Assembly (NCBI GenBank): GCA_027922465.2
Contig: BQMF02000145.1
Location: 124,001-188,000 of the forward strand
Direction: 5' to 3'
DNA length: 64,000 nucleotides
DNA from: Turritopsis dohrnii
Lineage: Eukaryota > Cnidaria > Hydrozoa > Anthoathecata > Oceaniidae
In this document: one piece after another, positions 58,073 to 64,000 of the stretch
How positions within the stretch are numbered: the stretch's first letter is position 1
How the letters are laid out: each line of letters starts with the position of its first letter
Program-made: the position numbers and the translations under genes
The notes under the pieces: generated by a model
Databases searched by the model: none
Told to the model about the DNA's origin: nothing
Seen by the model: the letters and a program-made list of their open reading frames with translations, nothing else

Positions 58073-61000
58073 CATCTTTCCTTTTTCGTTTTAAAGGCCC
58101 TATTTTCATGGTTTTTGGGTTTACTCTCAGGTAGTGCTCCTTCATCATTGCCTGAAGTCTGGCAGTACCATATGGCATCCTTCCATATATTGACTTCAGT
58201 GTGTTAAACTCAGGATGAAGTGCTTCTCCACCCTGCTCTCCGTAAAATCCTAAGCCATGTCTCCATTTACGAAGAAAAGGCATGACATGATCTTCTAATA
58301 AGTGAAGTTTTGGCGTGATTCTTTCTCTTGGCCAGGTTCCACGTAGGTACTGCATGAGATCTCGTATTGCTTTTTCTAAAAATGATAATATACAAATGTA
58401 ATTCTGCAAAAGTCCAAGCAGTTCAAGAACAAGAAGGATAATAGTCACGCCTAGTTCATCCAGTTTCTCCTCATCCAAGCAATCAGCACTGTTCATTAGA
58501 TTGTGGCACACTGAATATTTCAAGAACAGGAATTTGAAGTCCTGACAGGTTTTTATTGCCTCCTGATGAATGTCTGTGTTTCCGAAACCCAAATTGGTGA
58601 TGGTAATGGGCAATGAGTTGCATAGTTTGATGATATTTTGGGGCTAAAGGTTGGATAATGATGTTAATAATTTCATGTATCTATTAATTATAATCTATTT
58701 TAGTATAAACAGGCATACCTTCAACATTTTGTGCACGTGATTTCCCTCGAAGCTTTTACCATGATACGCCTGGCGGTGCACATTTACAGATTTTAAAACA
58801 TCATCCAAACCCTTAACACAGGGTCCGTCTTCTTTGTTTACATAGCTATTTTTCAATAGCTTATCTAATTCTTTTTCCTTGAAGAAATATAAAAAATTTT
58901 GTTAAGCACTTATGATAAATTGTATAGGGTTTGTTTGATGAAAATTGTTCCTTTTTTAATGCTCCAATAAACTATCGATATTCATTAAACTATGTACCTT
59001 TTCTGTTAATTTTTTAGAAATGTGTTCAATTCTTGGATTGTAGATTTCATAAATGTTGCTTTCTTGTTCAGGATCATTTGAAATATTCCTTGCTATAGCA
59101 TCATGAACTAAAGTGGAAAGTGAGTTCAGTTAATTATCCATATAATTGTGTCAAATATTACATAAGATCTTTGAGGGAAACCCTACTTAGTGATATTTTG
59201 TTTTTGCAATCGTTTATTGTGTAGGTCAATGCTGAAACTTTTTCTTGAATATCTGCTAAGTTTCTAATAGTCATGTTTGTTTCTTCCGCAGATAATCTTC
59301 TACCAGCCATTTTTACATCTACAATGTGACACTGGTATTCAAATAAATTGAAAAACTTCAGGAACGTTCCCAAAGAGATATGAAGTCCTGGTGGTGCTAC
59401 CTGCAAGAACATACACACAGATTGATGTAGGTACATTTTTTAAAATTAAAATAGATCAACGATCCAAATTGGTTAATATCACCTTACCTGATCAATGGGT
59501 ATGTTGAAATATGGTTTGTTGATGACATTATTATGATGTTTTGCTTCTTTTAGATTTGCACCATCTGCTTCAAATCCCAACAAATCATCAGTTATTGTGC
59601 TCAATGTTCTAGATGTTGATGGTCCTCGGACAGCCAAAGGGGTACTAAGTTGGCTGTTCATTATATTGCAATACAAACAGCAATGTCTACCTGAATAGAT
59701 AGATTATCAATGTGGTAAGGTGACTGGATTGGTTATATATACATGCTTTATTACTGAATATCATATATTATACCATTAGCTCCTGTCAGGCCATACATGA
59801 CACATAAAAATTCGTAATCACCAAATAAAAAGACACGTATGTTTTTCTCTCTAGAAAAGAAAATACTGTTGTGCAGTTGCTTGATTTAATGAAGAAATTG
59901 TTGATTTTTAGTAAGTATGCATACCCCCATTTCAATTTTTGTAAATGATCTATTTGGTCTTGGAATCTATGCAATCCCATAGTAAGGTTTGTTCTCCAAT
60001 CCTTAGCTTCAAAGAGTGAAAATACTACTGAGTGAGCTTTACTGTTTGGCTTCTCAACATTACATATTTGGTATGCCATCTTGAAGGACCCGCCTCCATG
60101 ATCACCACCAACTTTAATACGTAATTCTTTATCAAAAACTGTAGGAGTAACCAGTAAGTTGTGCCTATATTTTAACAAAATAAGTCAAATTACCGTTGTT
60201 AGTATATTTACCCAAAATGCAATTGAATTTTGAATTACCTTTCTAATTCTGTTGCCCGTTCCAAAATGTGTTGGGGAAGATCTTCGAGATATGCCCATGG
60301 GGCAGAGCGTACTTCATATCTTCCCTTTGCATCTTTACATTCAAATGTAAAGGGTGTCTCTTCCACTTTCAGACTATCCCCAGCTAAAGACTTAGCCATT
60401 TGCCGTTGCTTCCCGATTGATGCTGGTTTGACATCAAATGACTTCAGCCACCTAAAGGAAGCACATATCAAGTTCAATGTAGAGCAGCAAGACCTGACCT
60501 AAATGTTAAAGTATACGCAGCATCCTAACCTGGCCATGATAGCAAGTTTCCGCCAGGGAATGCCCATGTCAGCTTTCATGCCAACCATAGCTTCAGATGT
60601 AATGGCAATGGGTGATATTTTGGCTTCTCTTAAAAGCTTCGTTCTTTCATTTTCGTTGAATGTTTTTAAAAGAACAGCAGTTTGTTTAATTTGAGAGTCA
60701 CCATCATCTCCCACTAAAGTTTGCAAACTGCTCTTTAATGTTTTGCACCTGTTTTTTAAAGTCTTTTTTGAAGCTTGGGAACTTTGCTTGTAGGCTCTTG
60801 GGGTTGATGTGATGTAAAATGGCTATAATATGATAGAATGCAATGTTTTATTCAGTAGATATACATGAGGGAATACAGAACATAATCAAACATCAAGGGA
60901 GGAGTGCAATCTTTTATTATCAGTGTTTTTCTTTCTTAAATAACTTGCTTGTCTATGTTCAACTATATGTTCTGTATTTGCCTCTGATATAAACATTTGC

Positions 61001-61953
61001 TGTTAATTAAAATATAAGAAATGTCTAAATCTTCTTACCCTAGGCCCCCCTGACTTGAATGAAACAACAGTCGATTGTTCTTTTACCATTTTATGTTTAA
61101 TGACGTGTAGTGCTGCGTCTTCAATAGGTCGGGGGATGTCTGTATTTTCATCAATTTTAAAGACATCACTTATCGTGTAGTTAGGAGTAACAGCAGCAGT
61201 AGGAGGAGGAGGACCTTGACAACACGACTCGTGTTGTGATAATTTGTCCTGCTTAAACGATAAGCCACAACCACGAGAACAATTGATGTTGATACATTTA
61301 ATTAATTCAAGGACCGTCTCGTTTGGGGTGATCTTAGCAATATTTTTTTCGCATGTAGGGCATCGGACGTCATCCTTTCTTCGCCCCTCAATTTTTGGAC
61401 ATAAGCATTTCAAGCAGAATGTATGTTCGCAACTGTTAATTTTGAAGGGATTAGAAAATATATCGTGACAAAGTTTGCAAATGCATAAATGTAAATGTGG
61501 GGTTTTGTCAGTGTCTATGTTCGAGATATTTAATTTGACTGTGTTCGGAGTATTAAGCTTTTGCAACTCAATGATCGAATTTCTTGTCCAGCATGGAACA
61601 TTCCAAACGATATGCTGGCTTTCCTTTTTATTGCGCCTTCCCCCACTACGTTTGGTCAGAATGTGTTCACATACTTTGCACGATTGTGAGATGTGCTGTG
61701 TCCATGTAAAAGGTAAGGAAGGGTTAAAAGAGGTGCCACGTTTCTCGATATTTACTATCTTCGAATAGCAATTGTGACAAATTTTGTCAGGGTGGATATC
61801 TGAAACGTCTTCCACACAACTAATGTAAAAGGCCTTTTCAATTCGTGGCTTCAATTTCTCCACTACGAATGTTTTTTTGCTTAAGTAGCCACCACAAACA
61901 CGGCAAAGCTTTGTCAAGTATGTCGTGTGCATTTCAAGGGATGCTTGCGCCAT
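58068..61953 (-). CDS. RAG1L: RAG1-like transposase/recombinase with N-terminal RING (10 exons, intact)
   Basis: Exons 61039-61953, 60530-60822, 60239-60451, 59925-60164, 59774-59850, 59488-59690, 59187-59400, 58998-59107, 58719-58877, 58068-58643 join with GT/AG and matching phase into 1,000 codons including the stop (999 residues; vertebrate RAG1 about 1,040). N-terminal zinc pairs LCRVCGG (17, 20) and IHPDKICHNC (59, 62) match RAG1's region; RING C3HC4 at 159-201 (CKLCHD, CEHTFCLKC, CPTC); zinc finger 220-245. Core: GGDHGGG (Asp495), FGDYEFL (Asp565), CLYC (584, 587), HLLEDH (922, 927), GEQGGE (Glu944/948) are candidates for the DDE triad and ZnH2 site. Asp565 to the first Cys is 19 residues, as in RAG1. 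In this family the core cuts DNA at terminal signals and the RING has ubiquitin-ligase activity. ATG at 61953 follows a probable 90-base 5'UTR intron (61957-62046). Confidence 0.92.
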
Positions 61954-61956
61954 TTC

Positions 61957-62046
61957 CTAAAAATGGGCAAACTTTGACTGTAAATATTTTCTGTTTCAGA
62001 TGTGTTACCAGCATGAAAATTTGGGAATCAATACTTTAATACTTAC
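61957..62046 (-). other. Probable 5'UTR intron of the RAG1-like gene
   Basis: AGAGTAAGT (donor at 62046) and CCATTTTTAG (acceptor at 61957-61958) bound 90 bases just before GAAATGGCG, the start codon context. There is no in-frame upstream coding that would need it. Confidence 0.5.
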
Positions 62047-62340
62047 TCTTTTTGACGATATAAACTGTTTAAGCTGGAAAACTTTTGTGATACGTGAATT
62101 TTAGTGTTTTTGTTGTGGTACTTCGTCGTTTTTACCAGAGAACTTTGTTCATCAAAATCTTAGTGAAAAAAGCTTTTTGAAATCGAATAAATTGTATTAG
62201 AATGTTGCTTTGTTCCATGAAATTCGATTGTCAAAAGCTGATTATGAACTTAGGCCTTATTTTGTATTTTTGGAGGTTGTTTTTGCCAGTATTGTGTACT
62301 GGTAGCTAAGTACCAGCACTGTAAAATCAAAATATTCGAA

Positions 62341-62401
62341 TTTGAAAATCCAAGCATGCGCATAATAAAATTCCACGGAATGCATGTTTTGAACGCACGT
62401 G
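62341..62401 (-). repeat. Right terminal inverted repeat of RAG1-like unit
   Basis: Read on the minus strand from 62401: CACGTGCGTTC, then AAAACATGCATT, then CCGTGGAA at 62378 and TTATTATGCGCATGC to 62354, then GGATTTTC. From the first base to the inner block is 23 bases, 10 more than at the left end. Confidence 0.75.
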
Positions 62402-63875
62402 CTGTATCAATAAACGTCAAATTTCCTTATAAACGGCTCATACAACTTGTGTTCAACCAGAAGCAGATTCAAAGTCACAACCTCTGGTAAAACCAATCTT
62501 TTATCAGTGTAACAATACACTCAAAATGTAGAGGGAGAAAACTTCAACTTTTTATTAGCTTTTGTTTTAAAAAAGTTACGCGCTCTAACATGGGTGCTAT
62601 CAAACGTAAGGGGGAAATGGTTTCTCTTCTTAAAAAGATCACACGGGAGGAGAGAAAAAAAGGCACGTGCTAAATGAATAAAGTGAATAAAAAAAAAAAA
62701 GGTTCGATCTGAAGCGCATAACATTTAAAAAAGAAATTAAATTATTAAAAGAAAAGCAAAAAAATATTTTGTTTGATGATACTCTTTTTTCATCTATCGG
62801 TTTTTAAACATTTTGATTGCTCGAAAAAAAAGTTTACCCGTCTCAGACAGTCAGGCAAGGATACGTTAGGATACATTGGCAAACATGCTACCACGTTCTG
62901 GCACTGCTGCTTTTTGTCCAAACAGTTTAATCAGTTAGTTTCTTTGTATTTAGTTGATGTATTGTTTTCAAAGCCAACGTAGTCAACATAGTCCTTGGAA
63001 TATAAAACTAACAATAATAATAAAAACAAAACGTTATTCCTATTAGTTCATCAGCCAAAAAAAGTCACGTTCGATTGGGGTTGCAATGTATTTGCTTTGA
63101 ACTCCCGTCGCACACAAAAAAAAGAAATAATTTCCTTCACAACCCAATCTACCATTTTGCGTGATTTGCAAACAAAGAAACAGATAAACAGACAGACAGA
63201 AAATCGGCTATTAATATATAGACTAGCCGCCACATCAGCGTCGCTCGCTGCCCATTTTTAGCCTGGGTTGTGTCATCTTCTTCAGATTTCACGAAAAATA
63301 GAATTAAGGAATTGGCAATGATAGGTGTGCCCATGTTGTAGAGCTCGAAAAACTGATCAAAAGAATGTATAGGATCGTTTTTCTACGACCAACCGTTACA
63401 GAGATATTGTCGATCAAATATTTTGATTACGTCACAGACCCGTCTCCCCAAAAAATTAGACCCAAATTTTTCGTCACCCCATCGCCTGTATCGCGGACTC
63501 CAAAATACGTCAGTTATCCCCATTGGTTACCGAGATAATTTTCCCTAAACTTCACATTCTATCTGGGTCTCAATGGAATGGCTTCACGCTGACGTCGCAC
63601 AAAAGATAAAAAATAACATCTCTCACAGCTCACCTACCATTTTGCGTGACTTACAGATAAACCGAGAATCCGCTATTAATATATAAACTAGCCGCCAAGG
63701 CGGCGTCGCTCGCCGCCCATGTCCACCTGCTCTGTATCACTGTATCAATAAACGTCAAATTTCCTTATAAACGGCTGGTACAACTTGTGTTCAATCAGAA
63801 GCAAATTCGAAGTCACAACCTCTGGTAAAGCCAATCTTTTATCAGTATAACAATACACTCAAAACGTATAGAGAG
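62402..63875. repeat. Repeat family 'GCCGCCAAGGCGGCG', right half of copy C and copy D
   Basis: 62402-63230 continues the copy interrupted at 57532 (CTGTATCAATAAACG, then CAACTTGTGTTCAACCAGAA, ending at TTAATATATAGACTAGCCGC). A further copy follows (GTTGTAGAGCTC at about 63334, GCCGCCAAGGCGGCGTCGCT at 63701, TGTATCACTGTATCAATAA at about 63737). The second is cut at 63875 by another element. No gene is present. Confidence 0.75.
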
Positions 63876-64000
63876 CAGGGGCGGATCTAGGATTTTTTAA
63901 GGGTTAGGCAAATTTTTTTTTGCCAAACACACATAAGGGCGCAATCGATGAAATTTACGCCAGTTTACGCCCAATCTAATACATACTTTTCGAAATGTAA
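63876..64000. mobile_element. End of a CAGGGGCGGATC element, truncated by window edge
   Basis: CAGGGGCGGATCTAGGATTT at 63876, then GGGTTAGGCAAATTTTTTTT and CGCAATCGATGAAATTTACG, the inverse of 55510-55631. It is the right end of a second copy of the 53103-55631 family in opposite orientation. The rest lies beyond the window. Confidence 0.8.

Larger units (their letters stand above)
57533..62401 (-). mobile_element. Candidate RAG1-only transposon (RAG1-like gene unit)
   Basis: The unit interrupts a known repeat: sister copies (about 24064 and 63737) read CTGTATCACTGTATCAATAA, whereas here CACTGT is followed by 4,869 foreign bases and then CTGTATCAATAAACG. CTGT is thus duplicated, a 4-bp target duplication. 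The ends both start CACGT (CACGTTGG left, CACGTGCG right). A shared inner block, CCGTGGAA..TTATTATGCGCATGC (57546-57570; inverted 62354-62378), matches at 23 of 25 positions. Everything between is accounted for by one RAG1-like gene, its introns and flanks. No kelch/PHD RAG2-like frame exists inside. Transib and RAG-type elements usually make 5-bp duplications, so 4 is a small departure. Confidence 0.85.

Noticed and set aside
59320..59400. Possible loss of a RAG1 catalytic Asp at GLHISLG, which resembles LHCDIG of RAG1
   Set aside because: Counting from C727 places the RAG1 catalytic D708 in a GYDEKL context 19 residues before CxxC. Its counterpart here is Asp565 in FGDYEFL, which is present. 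The GLHISLG region is not the catalytic position.

Overview
This is a piece of an AT-rich animal genome, most likely a cnidarian of the Hydra type. That is an inference from base composition, small spliced exons, TATA promoters and the retroelement families present; no species marker was seen. There is no operon structure. Four multi-exon genes were reconstructed by matching GT/AG sites and reading phase across every junction. Everything else that could be recognised is mobile DNA, often nested.

Layout. 1-2700: non-coding, with a decayed tRNA-like SINE head. 2749-6844 (+) and 30230-32350 (+): two copies of a three-exon ETS-domain transcription factor gene, duplicated together with their promoters. 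Between them, 11397-23073 (-): a complete 16-exon triokinase/FMN cyclase (TKFC, dihydroxyacetone kinase) gene whose second coding exon exists as two alternative 171-base versions. Its introns hold a LINE remnant, a SAP-domain pseudogene and a possible hAT remnant. 23100-29660: interspersed repeats, a 5-bp-TSD hAT-like element and three inverted-repeat elements inserted one in another.

32687-49220 is a transposon nest. A Ty3/gypsy element on the minus strand (LTRs 35106-35219 and 49062-49215, target duplication AAAAC) is split inside its integrase gene by a tyrosine-recombinase retroelement of the PAT/Ngaro type (35968-45648, split direct repeats A1...B1-A2...B2). That element is itself interrupted by five smaller DNA elements, including a DD41D Tc1/mariner-like transposon with about 260-bp inverted repeats, and one of the five carries a further insertion. 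49221-57532 holds remnants of a P-like transposase, a second tyrosine recombinase, a complete 2.5-kb 5-bp-TSD element and repeat copies.

The most interesting object is 57533-62401 (-): a 4.87-kb unit with ends CACGT, a 4-bp target duplication (CTGT) and a recognisable unoccupied target in sister repeats. It carries one intact 10-exon, 999-codon gene for a RAG1-like protein. The protein has a RAG1-type N-terminal zinc region and RING finger, and a RAG1-like core with candidate DDE residues and the zinc-coordinating CxxC/HxxxxH pairs. The D-to-CxxC spacing equals that of vertebrate RAG1 (19 residues). The two ends differ by 10 bp in the distance from the terminal CACGT to a shared inner block, reminiscent of the 12/23 asymmetry of V(D)J signals. 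No RAG2-like frame is present. I read this as a candidate RAG1-only transposon, or a recent derivative of one, inserted into an older repeat.
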